Counted from the first letter of the stretch, positions 35,943-45,552 are shown. The stretch is DNA of 64,000 bases from Lewinella sp. IMCC34191 (GCF_003390935.1 NZ_QNQZ01000002.1:372001-436000), one strand, 5' to 3'. A program made the numbers and translations. Notes: a model not told the origin generated them from the letters alone.

Positions 35943-36961
35943 ACCGAAAAAGTTGGATCGACGTGCTCGGAAATGAAGGACCGCAGCTGCTCGACGGTTA
36001 CCCACTCGGAATTACTCCCCGAATTGTAGCTGAACCCATTCGGTACCAGTTCGGCCCCGAAATGATCCTTAAATGTATCCAAATTCCAGTTGGGGACCGA
36101 CGGAATGATGGCGTAGTACTTCCCCATATCGTAGGTATAGAAACTATCCGAGGGCGTGATCATCTCTTCGTGGATCTTCTCGCCCGGCCGGATGCCAACT
36201 ACCCGCTGCTCCAATTTGGGCGCGATGGCTTCGGCTACGTCAGTGATGCGATAGCTTGGAATTTTCGGGATGAAAATTTCCCCGCCCCAGGCATTTGCCA
36301 GGGCGTGAAAAACCATGTCCACTCCCCCATCCAGGCTGATGTTGAAGCGCGTCATCCGGGGATCGGTGATGGGGAGAAATTCGCCGTCGCGGCGGTTCAG
36401 GAAGAAGGGAATGACCGAGCCATTGGACCCCATTACGTTTCCGTAGCGGACTACGGAGAAGCGGATGGGATTCTTACCCTTGATGTTGTTAGCGGCAATG
36501 AAGAGTTTATCGCTCGTCAGCTTGGTGGCGCCATACAGGTTGATCGGCGCGCAGGCCTTATCCGTACTCAATGCCACCACCCGCTGCACCTGCGTCTCCA
36601 GGCAGGCGTAGATGACATTTTCGGCCCCACCCACGTTGGTCTTGATGCATTCCGAGGGGTTGTATTCCGCGAGGTGAACGTGCTTCATGGCCGCGGCGTG
36701 GATCACGTAATCGATCCCCTGCATGGCCCGGACCAGCCGCTCGCGGTCGCGAACGTCGCCAATGAAAAAGCGAATCGCCGGGTAGCTGGCGTTCAAATAC
36801 TCCTGCGCCATGACGAATTGCTTCTGCTCGTCACGACTAAAGATGACCAGACGGCGGATGTCCGGCCACTCGGCAAAAATCCGGCGCGTCAGGGCTTTTC
36901 CGAGGGACCCCGTCCCCCCGGTGATTAGCAGTGATTTTCCGTTCAGGTTAAGCTTTTCCAT
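35939..36961 (-). CDS. pseB: UDP-N-acetylglucosamine 4,6-dehydratase (inverting)
   Basis: A 340-residue extended SDR. The NAD(P)-binding motif is TGGTGSLGKAL, with VIHAAAMKHVHLAEYNPSECIKTNV and the YGATKLTSDKL active-site region (Tyr/Lys) of the PseB/FlaA1 class. It carries out the first step from UDP-GlcNAc to pseudaminic acid. It lies 25 bp downstream of the CHU_C protein gene and overlaps pseC by 4 bp. Confidence 0.93.
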   Translation of the reverse strand: MEKLNLNGKSLLITGGTGSLGKALTRRIFAEWPDIRRLVIFSRDEQKQFVMAQEYLNASYPAIRFFIGDVRDRERLVRAMQGIDYVIHAAAMKHVHLAEYNPSECIKTNVGGAENVIYACLETQVQRVVALSTDKACAPINLYGATKLTSDKLFIAANNIKGKNPIRFSVVRYGNVMGSNGSVIPFFLNRRDGEFLPITDPRMTRFNISLDGGVDMVFHALANAWGGEIFIPKIPSYRITDVAEAIAPKLEQRVVGIRPGEKIHEEMITPSDSFYTYDMGKYYAIIPSVPNWNLDTFKDHFGAELVPNGFSYNSGSNSEWVTVEQLRSFISEHVDPTFSV

Positions 36962-36986
36962 GGACGGACGAAGGTAAGAAAATCCC

Positions 36987-39716
36987 TTAACGGATCAGGT
37001 GTACGAAGCCAGTTCGCTCCAGCTCTCTATTATCGGATAACCGCACGGTCACGACGTACACAAAGACCTCATTGTTAAACGGATCGCCATCTTCCAGTGG
37101 CAGTCCACGGCCGTCCCACCCTACCAAGACATCGTTTGCGGCGAAGGCCTCGCGGTGAAAGATAGCATTGCCCCATCGGTCGTAGATGTCCATGCGCTGT
37201 ACCACGGTATTTGGCTTGCGGGAAAAGACGGTAAAGACATCATTCGTGCCGTCGCCGTTGGGTGAAAAGGCATTCGGTATGTATAAGTCACGATTCGCGA
37301 TGATGCTGATCTGGGTACTATCTACTGCCAGGCAGCCGGTACGCAAGTCCATAACCTCCAGCGTAACCGTACCCATCGTATCGACAAAGATGATCGGTGC
37401 CGTACATCCCGCACAAATAGCAAAATCTCCCGACCACTGAATGTCCAGGTTCGTGGAGTCCGTGATACCAGACTCCAGCATTACCAAGCTACATTCCGCT
37501 ACCGTCAAGTCTTCGGGAAGGGACACAGCTATTGCATCGGCCAGAGTCACGGTGAAACTATCCCGTAAGCTACACCCCGCGGCATTCGTAAACACAAAGG
37601 AATAAGTGCCGCTCTCGGACACGGTACGGGGTCCTGGGGGGGCACCATCGTCCCAGCGCACGGGTTGAAAAGTTGAGGTAAACGGCAGGTTGAGCTCGGT
37701 GTTACAGGACAGCGTATCCGTACCGATCGGTTCGGGAAGGGGGGCAACGGACACGCTGGTTTCGACGACGGGACTGGAGCAGTTGGCCACGACTTCCTGT
37801 AGTGTATAAACCCCGGCGGTAGAGGCGTTCAGGTTCTCCAATTGCAGGCGGTCTCCTCTATACGTGGATCCATCGGGGGCCGTCCAGGTGAAGGTGGCAT
37901 CCGGATTGGGTGTCGCCACGTTAAGCAGCAAGGTATCTCCAGCACAGGTGCCGCCGGTTTGTTCGATTACCGGAGCGTCGAGGAAATTTACGGACGAGAT
38001 AGTAAATTGACCGGGCACCATGCCCTCGCAGCCACCCGGCGCGACCACCGTCAGGTCCTCGAAAAGCCCCGGTCGCAGTGGTGTTAGTAGCAGTTGTCCG
38101 GTGGCATCAACCACGGCGTCAAGGGTATCTAGCCGACCGTCAAACGTAAAATAAACAGTGTATCCCTCTCCGGCCAAGAACGCGGGGTGGTCTACACGTA
38201 GTCTACCGTCAGCCTCTTCGGTGCAGGAGGAATCGTCCACTTCTTCGACACGAAAGTCATCGGACGACAGTTCGGTTCCCCCCTCGACGATGACCGCGGC
38301 GGTCTGGGTACATCCCGCGGCATCCGTCACGCTTACCGTATGGATGCCCTCGGACAAGTTGACCGCACGCTGCGTTTGCTCTCCGTTGTCCCAGGCGTAG
38401 TTGTAGTCCGCCGCGTTACCTCTGTTGACCAGGGCTTCCGCTTCTCCATTCGGTTGATCGCAGCTTGCCGTACCGGTGGCGCTTGCCTCGAAAGGTGTTG
38501 GAAAACTTCCGAAGGTGGGCAGCGCTCCCAACCACAGCGGCCGATTAGCCGGGGGGAAAGTGATGGCATCGAACTCAACGTCGCAATCCGTGCCGGCAAC
38601 GTTCGGGGCATTGATCCGGGCCAGTCCCGGAACACGAGAACCGTTGAAATAACTATAAGCGTTGGCCCAGTAAATGGCCCCGTCAGGGGCTAACCGCAGC
38701 CCTCCGGTTCGCCCGCCGTGGGTCGAGGTAGCCACAGTGGTTAGCGTTTCGGTGTCAAAATCGTACTGGCGGAGCCGGTTTCCAAAATATTCGGTGTAGT
38801 AGAGCTTGGACCCGTCCGGGGAGAATTCCACGTCGTAGGTCCACCGGACATCATTGGTAATGATTGTGGCCTGGTTATTCAGAATCTGCCCTAGCTCGGG
38901 ATCGAAGCGCACGTAGCCAATCGGAGCTTCCGACTCGTCCATTTTGCGGGATACGGCAATCACCAGTCTGCCCTGAGTGCTTAAATCGGGATAGTACGCC
39001 ATTCGAAAACCTAAAATCGGATCGTCCTCCGCGATTTCTTCCCTGAGCAGGTGGGATAAGCTATACTCCGCTACCAGCCGTACACCGGAAGCGGTAACTT
39101 CAAACTGCAAGAGCACGTTCCCGTCACGCTGCGCGGCGAATAGCCAGCTTTCCTTGCTGTCGTTGGCCTTGGGTAAGGCAAACAACCCCTGTGCTATATC
39201 GACGTCCGCGTCCATTATCCGGACCCGCTTCTCACCAGCTACGACATCACCTAACGGCTGATCCAACGTCCCGTTCCCCGGAAGGTCCATATCGATCTTG
39301 CTGTAATAGAGGGCCCGTGGTGCCGGGAACGTCTCATCTTCTCCAGAGAACAGGTAGTACGAACGACACCCCGCCGGGTCGTACACCACCGATGTGCCAT
39401 AGTTATTGGAGGGCGTACCGCCTAAATCGGACCCGTTGGGCATGAGCTGGTGGCTGGCATCCACTATCTGCAGACCGTCGGTATAGAAAATGACCTCCCC
39501 CGATGCTCCATCGGAAACGATCATATTATTCTCATTCAATTGCAGCGGGAACCGGACACCACTGTAATCCCGGGGCTGATTATCCGCCAGCCCGAACCGT
39601 ATGCCGGTTTGGGCTCCCGGGGTATCGTCACCTATGAACCAGGTATGCTGGCCGAATTGTGCAAACAGGGGAGTCGTACCTAATAGCAGGCTTACAAAAA
39701 CAGCTAAGAGCTTCAT
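36987..39716 (-). CDS. Secreted protein with CHU_C (T9SS type B) C-terminal sorting domain
   Basis: A 909-residue protein with a signal peptide (LLAVFVSLLLGTTPLFAQ). Residues ~20-390 look like a beta-propeller (repeated YYTDGLQI, SPDGSKLYYTE, APDGAIYWAN). Residues ~400-800 carry SprB/Ig-like segments (IHTVSVTDAAGC; TYSFVFTNAAGC). The C-terminus has the hallmark IPNAFSPNGDGTNDVF...IYDRWGNAIF...GWDG block. It should be exported by type IX secretion and bound at the cell surface. It lies directly upstream of pseB in the same direction. Confidence 0.9.
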   Translation of the reverse strand: MKLLAVFVSLLLGTTPLFAQFGQHTWFIGDDTPGAQTGIRFGLADNQPRDYSGVRFPLQLNENNMIVSDGASGEVIFYTDGLQIVDASHQLMPNGSDLGGTPSNNYGTSVVYDPAGCRSYYLFSGEDETFPAPRALYYSKIDMDLPGNGTLDQPLGDVVAGEKRVRIMDADVDIAQGLFALPKANDSKESWLFAAQRDGNVLLQFEVTASGVRLVAEYSLSHLLREEIAEDDPILGFRMAYYPDLSTQGRLVIAVSRKMDESEAPIGYVRFDPELGQILNNQATIITNDVRWTYDVEFSPDGSKLYYTEYFGNRLRQYDFDTETLTTVATSTHGGRTGGLRLAPDGAIYWANAYSYFNGSRVPGLARINAPNVAGTDCDVEFDAITFPPANRPLWLGALPTFGSFPTPFEASATGTASCDQPNGEAEALVNRGNAADYNYAWDNGEQTQRAVNLSEGIHTVSVTDAAGCTQTAAVIVEGGTELSSDDFRVEEVDDSSCTEEADGRLRVDHPAFLAGEGYTVYFTFDGRLDTLDAVVDATGQLLLTPLRPGLFEDLTVVAPGGCEGMVPGQFTISSVNFLDAPVIEQTGGTCAGDTLLLNVATPNPDATFTWTAPDGSTYRGDRLQLENLNASTAGVYTLQEVVANCSSPVVETSVSVAPLPEPIGTDTLSCNTELNLPFTSTFQPVRWDDGAPPGPRTVSESGTYSFVFTNAAGCSLRDSFTVTLADAIAVSLPEDLTVAECSLVMLESGITDSTNLDIQWSGDFAICAGCTAPIIFVDTMGTVTLEVMDLRTGCLAVDSTQISIIANRDLYIPNAFSPNGDGTNDVFTVFSRKPNTVVQRMDIYDRWGNAIFHREAFAANDVLVGWDGRGLPLEDGDPFNNEVFVYVVTVRLSDNRELERTGFVHLIR

Positions 39717-39879
39717 ACTGGTGAGGAATAACTGGGGGGCGTAATATCAAACTGGCAATAGCCGCAATATTGTAAACGCCATTAAAGATAGCTATTGCGT
39801 CGGAAACCCATTGATTAGGATGCCGGGGCGCGAGAGAAGGGCAACTTTGCTGGGCTGCGGGGAACTCTCCCCGAAGGCT

Positions 39880-39959
39880 TCATCGCCTGCTGGGAAGCTC
39901 CCGCCCGGCCGCTCGTACTTGGTGATCAGCCAAATATAACCCCACCAATACCCACAATC
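39880..39959 (-). pseudogene. 3' part of a small membrane-protein ORF split by the IS66 element
   Basis: Read on the minus strand and joined to 42244-42429 with one copy of the 8-bp target removed, this fragment continues the same frame: ...FKDVMNFRGLW then VLVGLYLADHQVRAAGREL and a TGA stop at 39880. It holds the end of a second hydrophobic stretch and a basic tail. The joined ORF is about 86 codons. The family is not recognised. Confidence 0.6.
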
Positions 39960-39991
39960 GTAAGCGTCCGAGCAACCCCGTGTTGCTCACT

Positions 39992-41474
39992 TCACTCTTC
40001 TTCCGTACCGGCATGCGCGTTAGCCATGGCCCACTGATGCGGCAGTAGCTCCTCCAGGCGGTTGACTGGATGGTCTGCGATGCGTTCCAAGACGTCCCGC
40101 AGCCAGTTGCGAGGGTCGACCCCCAGTCTTTTACAGCTGGCAAAGAAAGAGTACAGCATCGCCGCCCGCTGCGCCCCGGCGTGGGAGCCGGCGAAGAGGT
40201 AGTTTTTCCGGCCCAGCGCCAGCGGTCGGATGGAGTTTTCGATCAAGTTATTGTCCACTTCTATCCGACCGTCGGCGAAGCAGGGCTTCAGACGGGGTAA
40301 TTGATCTTTGGCGTACTTCAGGGCCTTGCCGAGGCCCCGCTCGACAGGTTGTTGCGCTGCTCGTACCTGGCCCATTCCAACAGGGCTTCGTACACCGGAG
40401 GCTTATCCGCTGGCGCAGGGCCAGCCGTTCGGCTGCCGACCGGTTTTGGCGTCGGCAGTGCGCCTCCACGTGGTAGAGAAAGCCAATGGCCGCCAGCGCC
40501 AGTTCCGCTAGTTGCGGATGCTGCTCGCGGGCGTCGAAGAACTTGCGCCGGATGTGCGCCAGGCAGCTCACGCCCGTGACCTGCGGGTGCTTGCGCAGGT
40601 AGGTCTCGTAGGATTTGTACCCATCCGTCTGTAGATAGCCCGTAAACTCCGCCAGCCTTTCCATCACGCCGTGCACCCCACGCCCTTTACGGTAGTCAAA
40701 GAGCACCAAGCCAGATCCAGGGTCCCGATAGACCCACTGGTAGCCCAGGTGCGCTTTTCCTTTCTTTTCCGAAGCCAGTACCTTGATCGTCGACTCGTCC
40801 ACCTGCAGGTAATCCGCGGCAACTACCGTGCGCAGCAGTTGCTGATAAAGTGGCTCGAGCAGGCTGCAGGTGGCCGCGAACCAGTCGCCGACGGTGGCTT
40901 TATGCACCACCCAGCCGTGATCGCGCTCAAAGCGCATGATCTGGCGGTAAAAGGGCAGGTGGTCGACGTACTTGGCCACGCAGATCTCCGCCAGCAGCCC
41001 CGGTTCCGGGATGCCTTTATCGATCGGTCGGCTGGGTAAGTCGGCGATGATTACCGTCGTGGAGCCGTCGGCTTCCTCCCGGGCGTACTTCGGCCGGATA
41101 CGCCGGATGATGACCAACGTAGCCGGACGATAGTCGAGCGTATCGGTGACTTCCTGGCCGATGCACGCCAGCCCTTCGGTGTCCTGTCCCTCCGGTTCCA
41201 GAACGATCTCCTCCACGGGCAGACCATCCGGCAGCGGATTGCGGCCTGGGTGGGACGGTTTACGTTTGCGCTGGTAAGCTATCCGCTGGGTGACGGCGGA
41301 CTCGCCGTTGGCTTTAGCCGGCTGATCCCACAGAGCCATTTGTTCGGGCGCAACCTGGGTGCCAACGAACCGCTCCGACTTGGCGGAGAAGATCATCTTC
41401 TTCAGCTGGTCGAACTCGTGGCGCAGGGTGTTATACCTACCCGCCAACTCGTCGTATTCCGCCTTGGATACCAT
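39992..41474 (-). pseudogene. tnpC: IS66 transposase TnpC, two frameshifts
   Basis: The N-terminal ~350 codons (ATG at 41474) are intact, including the N-terminal coiled part and the DDE Asp residues in LQVDEST and LQTDGYKSY. The frame then breaks near 40410. Roughly 25 residues continue in a second frame (PVYEALLEWARYEQRNNLSSGA). A second break near 40340 moves to a third frame that finishes the protein (GKALKYAKDQ...DNNLIENSIRP, containing the catalytic Glu). Each break is explained by loss of one C from a CCC run. The catalytic Glu is therefore separated from the main ORF. Confidence 0.9.
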
Positions 41475-41513
41475 GGCTCCCACGGAGCACAAAATACGAA
41501 AAACCGCCCTGGA

Positions 41514-41864
41514 TCAGGCCGCGGAAGCGTACCTTTTTCGCCGTTTGACGGAGGTGATTTCGATGCCCGCCAGCAGCAGTTGCAGATCGGTATAGGAGAG
41601 CTCCAAACTGTCCCCCTCAGCCCGGGGCAACTCAAAGGTTCCCCGTTCCAGAACCTTATACCAGACCACCCAGCCGTCGCGATCCCAGACCAGCAGCTTG
41701 ATGCGGTCACGCCGCTTATTCAGGAAAATGAAGACATCTCCGCTGAGTAGCGTACCCTGCTTCAGGTAGCGGCGTACCAGCCCGCTCAGGCCGTTGAACC
41801 CTTTGCGCATATCGGTGGCTCCCCGGTAGAGAAAGTAGCGCTGGCGAGAACTAAAACTGAGCAT
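41514..41864 (-). CDS. tnpB: IS66 accessory protein TnpB
   Basis: A 116-residue protein matching IS66 Orf2: RYFLYRGATDMRKGFNGLSGLVRR, DVFIFLNKRRDRIKLLVWDRDGWVVWYKVLERGTFELP. Intact. I take the start as the ATG at 41864, which overlaps the end of tnpA, as is usual in IS66; a longer in-frame extension to 41912 is a shadow of tnpA. Confidence 0.92.
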   Translation of the reverse strand: MLSFSSRQRYFLYRGATDMRKGFNGLSGLVRRYLKQGTLLSGDVFIFLNKRRDRIKLLVWDRDGWVVWYKVLERGTFELPRAEGDSLELSYTDLQLLLAGIEITSVKRRKRYASAA

Positions 41865-42173
41865 ACCGCTGATCCAGGCGGTGCAACAAGTCGGCCAGCC
41901 GCTCTGGGTCACTATCCGAAAACGACAGGCGTAATCCTCCTGTCAGGCTGACTTCCAGGGTAGCCGCCGCCGCTAACTCAGGGGGCGGCGGCGAACACTT
42001 TAGACTAATGAAGCCCTCATCGGCCGAAGGCGCCTGCCTGAGAGCCGGAACTTGCTACGCCAATAATGGAAGGTAGCGTAGCTGATCCCCGCCTCGGCGC
42101 AGAAATCCTTAATCGAATGGCCCGAACTGGCTTGATGCTCGACCAGGGCATACATACGACTTGATTTATCCAC
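41851..42173 (-). pseudogene. tnpA: IS66 accessory protein TnpA, one frameshift
   Basis: A GTG at 42173 starts VDKSSRMYALVEHQASSGHSIKDFCAEAGISYATFHYWRSKF, the helix-turn-helix-like N-terminus of IS66 TnpA. The frame then breaks near 42045 and the C-terminal half continues in another frame (PALRQAPSADEGFISLK...ATLEVSLTGGLRLSF...RLADLLHRLDQRYAQF) to a TAG at 41851. Loss of one C from a TTCCCGG run explains the break. Confidence 0.85.
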
Positions 42174-42243
42174 GCTTGCTTTTGCCCGCAAAGCTCTCGC
42201 TCACTATACCTCTTAAACAAGACGGGGTTGCTCGGACGCTTAC

Positions 42244-42429
42244 CCACAATCCCCGGAAATTCATCACGTCCTTAAAGACGCTGGCGACGAGGAAGAGAAA
42301 TAGGAGGACGGCGGGTACCGTCCACTGTTCGGGGCGGTAGTAGACAAGGCTATTTGCAAGCGCGGGTAGCCAGGTGGCACCCGCGTGCCTAGGCGAAGCA
42401 GAATTATTTCGGCGTAGCAGCCAACGAAT
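42244..42429 (-). pseudogene. 5' part of a small membrane-protein ORF split by the IS66 element
   Basis: On the minus strand this frame encodes RWLLRRNNSASPRH...LPALANSLVYYRPEQWTVPAVLLFLFLVASVFKDVMNFRGLW up to the IS66 junction and resumes at 39959. No ATG is present. An ATT codon overlaps the glycosyltransferase stop as TAATT, where a TAATG coupling would be expected, so the start may be a rare ATT or a mutated ATG. About 60 codons with one clear membrane helix lie in this part. Confidence 0.55.
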
Positions 42430-43685
42430 TACTCCTCAGCGTAGTCACTACGCGTACCTACCGGTTGGTCTTCTAGGTAGCGGGCCATGTACTTTAGGTC
42501 AGACGACCAGGGAATGCACCCCTTACTCTCTTGCCATTGCTGGTAGCAGCCCAATAACCAGTCGGTCGGAAGCCTTTCGTCGGCGTAGACTCTACCGGCA
42601 TGGCTGCCTTCCACGATATTGCGCAACTCGGGGTCATCCGGGCCATTGACCAGCGCCAGTATCGGACGGCCGGTTGAAAGGTAGTCGTAAAGTTTTGCGG
42701 TGAGAACCCCGTAGTATCCGGGGGCGGACCAGGTAAGCAAGAGCAACAGTTGAGCTTCCAATTGAAGCTTATGCGCCGCCGCGGGTGCGATGTAAGATCG
42801 GGTGTTACAGTGTACGTTAGGGTGTAGCCCTGCCGTCCATTCCGACCAGAGGCCGTCGTCTTTGCCCCGGTAAATTAGTTCGAAGTCATCCGCACGTACC
42901 TCCCCCCGGGTAACCAAAGTATTAATAGCGTCTACGAGCGGTTTGATCGTTTGCAGGCTTTCGTACAGGCTGCCCGTATAAACGATGGTAAAGCGCTCGG
43001 TCCGGGGGGCGGTAATTGCCGGGGGGAGGGAGAATAAGCGGTTTCGTCGTACCGTCGCGCCGGCATGCAGTTCGCGCAGGTACTGTACCTGTCCCTCGGA
43101 AACGCCCCATACCTCATCGGCCATCGCGACGATTTGCCGGGCCCACCACCGTTGCAGGGCAGGCCACCAAACGTCCTTTCTTACGGGATCGGCGTGAAGG
43201 TCGCGGAAATCAGCGATCCAGTGCAAATGCGGATACCGCTGCTTCAGGCGGCGGGCTACGAGATGGTCCGACCAGGGGCGGAAGGAAGAAAATAGTGTGG
43301 TAATGCCATGTTCCTCGATAAGGCGCACGGCAACTTGGTAGGCCTGCCGGCGGTAGACGGGGCCACCGTCATCGGTAAGGTAGAGAAAGGGGAAGGACTG
43401 CCGTAGGCGAAGTAGCGGACCGGAAACCCTTTTCCGATAGCTGTTGTGCGGAAGCGTATGCGCGGGCCCCGGTCCGCCGAGGAAGGCGCGCAGATCGCGG
43501 GCAGGAAGGGCCACGACATTCAAATCAGGCAGGTCGCCGCCCGCGAACTGCCGGTCGGCCCGGATTACGAAGACCTGCTCGCAATGTTGACTCGCCCAGT
43601 TCGCCAAATGTCCTAACCTTCGGCCGGCTACGGCAGGGCGCGGCGGAAAGTAATTGGCTAAAAAAAGAATTTTGGCGGCCGGCAA
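42429..43685 (-). CDS. Glycosyltransferase, GT4-like
   Basis: A 418-residue GT-B protein. The N-terminus is ILFLANYFPPRPAVAGRRLGHLANWA, the mid-part IADFRDLHADPVRKD, and the C-terminal domain has FTIVYTGSLYESLQTIKPLVDAI and LTAKLYDYLSTGRPILALV, as in group 1 transferases. The donor and acceptor are unknown. The start codon is TTG; no ATG fits better. It is the last intact gene before the IS66 insertion. Confidence 0.82.
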   Translation of the reverse strand: MPAAKILFLANYFPPRPAVAGRRLGHLANWASQHCEQVFVIRADRQFAGGDLPDLNVVALPARDLRAFLGGPGPAHTLPHNSYRKRVSGPLLRLRQSFPFLYLTDDGGPVYRRQAYQVAVRLIEEHGITTLFSSFRPWSDHLVARRLKQRYPHLHWIADFRDLHADPVRKDVWWPALQRWWARQIVAMADEVWGVSEGQVQYLRELHAGATVRRNRLFSLPPAITAPRTERFTIVYTGSLYESLQTIKPLVDAINTLVTRGEVRADDFELIYRGKDDGLWSEWTAGLHPNVHCNTRSYIAPAAAHKLQLEAQLLLLLTWSAPGYYGVLTAKLYDYLSTGRPILALVNGPDDPELRNIVEGSHAGRVYADERLPTDWLLGCYQQWQESKGCIPWSSDLKYMARYLEDQPVGTRSDYAEE

Positions 43686-43814
43686 ATCGGATTGGTTGGA
43701 AGCAATGTATGTATTTACGGATCAGAGGTTACCGTGCAATTTACGCCGGCCTTTGTATATGCCACTGCTCTTTACCCGATTCGACGGCTGATTGACCGGC
43801 AGCCGATACGGGAA

Positions 43815-45221
43815 TCATCGATCCCGCGTCTTGGAAGGAGCCGAGAGGACGATAACATCCGGGCGGTTCATTAAGTATCCAAACCAGGGATCGCCGTGGG
43901 CCTTAATGCGCCGGTCGTAGGAGGGGGCGTACAGAAAAGTGGAAAGCTCGGTTACCGGAGGCACGAAACAAGTACCTGCTTCGCACGTCAGGATGGCCTC
44001 ATATTGCCGTTCCACGGACTGCGCATACTCCTGTGCTTTTCCGGTAGCCAGTTGCCACCAGGCGGCACCCGGTGGCGAGGCGATCACCATACGCTCGACC
44101 GGGCTACGGGGGCCGCCCTCACGTCCCCGATCCACGCTTAGGCCACCCAAGAGATTAGCCATACCTACGAATACCGCCAGCGCGGCACCTACCGCGGGGG
44201 ACAATCTTGGTCGCGGCAAACTGAGTGCGACAAGACCAAGGAGGAGCACCGTCGGGATGATCTGCCAGTCGGTGATGCCCTCGGGAAGGCTGTCTCCGCG
44301 GGTAGCGAAGAGTACGGGAGCCAGAGACAAGACCGGCAAGACAAGCGCCGCCCCTACCGCCAATATCCGCTGGCGAAGACTTAATTCGATACGTGGCCCT
44401 AGACAGGCAACCAGCACCAGCAACGGAATCAGCGTAGTGGAGGACAGCCAGGTCAGCATCAGGTAGCCCGCGGAGGCAATGGTCACTCCGACCAGTGCGC
44501 CAGTTGAAAATGCGGCAGACGAATAAAGCTCCGCCCGAACCCAATTTCCCGGTGCCAAGAGGGCGATCGCCGCACAGAAGCCCCAAGTCAGGATCAGCGC
44601 CCACCCTTGCGGTTTTCGAAGGCAGGCCGGTGTCAATAGTAGGTAGCTTCCTACCAATAACCCGGTATGGAGCAGGCTGATTTCATTCGTTCCTACCGTC
44701 CATACGATCACCGGGATAGCCAAATACGATCTCCCTCTCCACAACAGGCCGGCCAGTAGCAGGGTGCCGATCAGTCCGGTCTGATAAATAAACAGTCCGG
44801 TAAGTCTGTACAGACTATCGTATGGATTACTAAGCTGGCTCAAATAGAGCGCGAGTACGGTGAGCGTAGCCACCCACTTGATTCCTGATCCGCGCAATAA
44901 GGGGGAAATTACATAGTACAGTGCACCTCCGAGCAAAAGGTGTAGCAACAGTACGACAAGTCGTAAGGTGGGAAGCCGGTACCAACGCTCAACGGTACTG
45001 AGCAGAGCGGTGCTACTGTACCTACCCATAGTGGTTCGGTACCAGTCAAGCTGCTGCGCCCACCAGTCAATGTTATCGTACTTGCCCCCCCAATTGCTGA
45101 TCCAGTCCACAGCGTGCGTGCCGACGGGATGCCAATATCCACAAAAGATCAGAAAGGGAAGAATGCACAGGACCGAGCTCAGTACCAGTACCCAGCCCGT
45201 CGCGGCGTACCGCTCAGCCAC
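43815..45221 (-). CDS. DUF6056-like polytopic membrane protein
   Basis: A 468-residue protein with about ten hydrophobic segments and an extracytoplasmic C-terminal part ending SYDRRIKAHGDPWFGYLMN. The early loop WISNWGGKYDNIDWWAQQLDWYRTTMGRYSS resembles DUF6056/GtrII-like proteins that modify surface glycans with sugars. The GTG start at 45221 overlaps the DUF2304 stop by 8 bp and is preferred over the longer frame to 45290. Confidence 0.65.
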   Translation of the reverse strand: MAERYAATGWVLVLSSVLCILPFLIFCGYWHPVGTHAVDWISNWGGKYDNIDWWAQQLDWYRTTMGRYSSTALLSTVERWYRLPTLRLVVLLLHLLLGGALYYVISPLLRGSGIKWVATLTVLALYLSQLSNPYDSLYRLTGLFIYQTGLIGTLLLAGLLWRGRSYLAIPVIVWTVGTNEISLLHTGLLVGSYLLLTPACLRKPQGWALILTWGFCAAIALLAPGNWVRAELYSSAAFSTGALVGVTIASAGYLMLTWLSSTTLIPLLVLVACLGPRIELSLRQRILAVGAALVLPVLSLAPVLFATRGDSLPEGITDWQIIPTVLLLGLVALSLPRPRLSPAVGAALAVFVGMANLLGGLSVDRGREGGPRSPVERMVIASPPGAAWWQLATGKAQEYAQSVERQYEAILTCEAGTCFVPPVTELSTFLYAPSYDRRIKAHGDPWFGYLMNRPDVIVLSAPSKTRDR

Positions 45222-45552
45222 GTTCCCCGCGCTCAACGGCCTCGCGCAACAGCGCCAGTTCCCGCACCACCTCGGTATAGCGCTCGTCAAGCCTACGGAA
45301 TTTGCCGTAAATAATTACGAGCGCCGCACAGAAGCCTATTACCGTGCTGTAGAGGAGTAAATCGGCGCCCCGCCCCACCCCGAGGTAGTTCGCGATTGCC
45401 GTGGTCCCGTCCGGATCGTAGACGGCCAACACCCCTAGCGACAGCACTAACCCGGGCAGGAGGATCGGGCCCAGACGGTTGCGGGTCTGGTGGAGATACA
45501 CCAGCGCGATGGCAAGCAGGGCGGCAAGCAGCAGTAGTTGAATTGGCTCCAT
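45214..45552 (-). CDS. DUF2304 membrane protein
   Basis: A 112-residue protein with three membrane segments and a cytoplasmic charged tail (FRRLDERYTEVVRELALLREAVER). DUF2304 genes regularly sit next to family 2 glycosyltransferases, as here (4-bp gap to the GT2), and are thought to help dolichyl/undecaprenyl-phosphate sugar synthesis or flipping. Its stop overlaps the DUF6056-like gene. Confidence 0.8.
   Translation of the reverse strand: MEPIQLLLLAALLAIALVYLHQTRNRLGPILLPGLVLSLGVLAVYDPDGTTAIANYLGVGRGADLLLYSTVIGFCAALVIIYGKFRRLDERYTEVVRELALLREAVERGERG

Larger units (their letters stand above)
39960..42243 (-). mobile_element. IS66-family insertion sequence, 2284 bp, with 8-bp target duplication
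   Basis: Perfect 22-bp terminal inverted repeats run 39960-39981 and 42222-42243, each beginning GTAAGCGTCCGAGCAACC when read inward. The element is flanked by identical 8-bp direct repeats CCACAATC at 39952-39959 and 42244-42251, the target-duplication size of IS66. It carries tnpA, tnpB and tnpC on the minus strand. tnpA and tnpC are frameshifted, so this copy should not move by itself. Confidence 0.95.

Noticed and set aside
35963..36928. Plus-strand frame of 321 codons opposite pseB
   Set aside because: pseB on the minus strand is unmistakable; the opposite frame has no motif.
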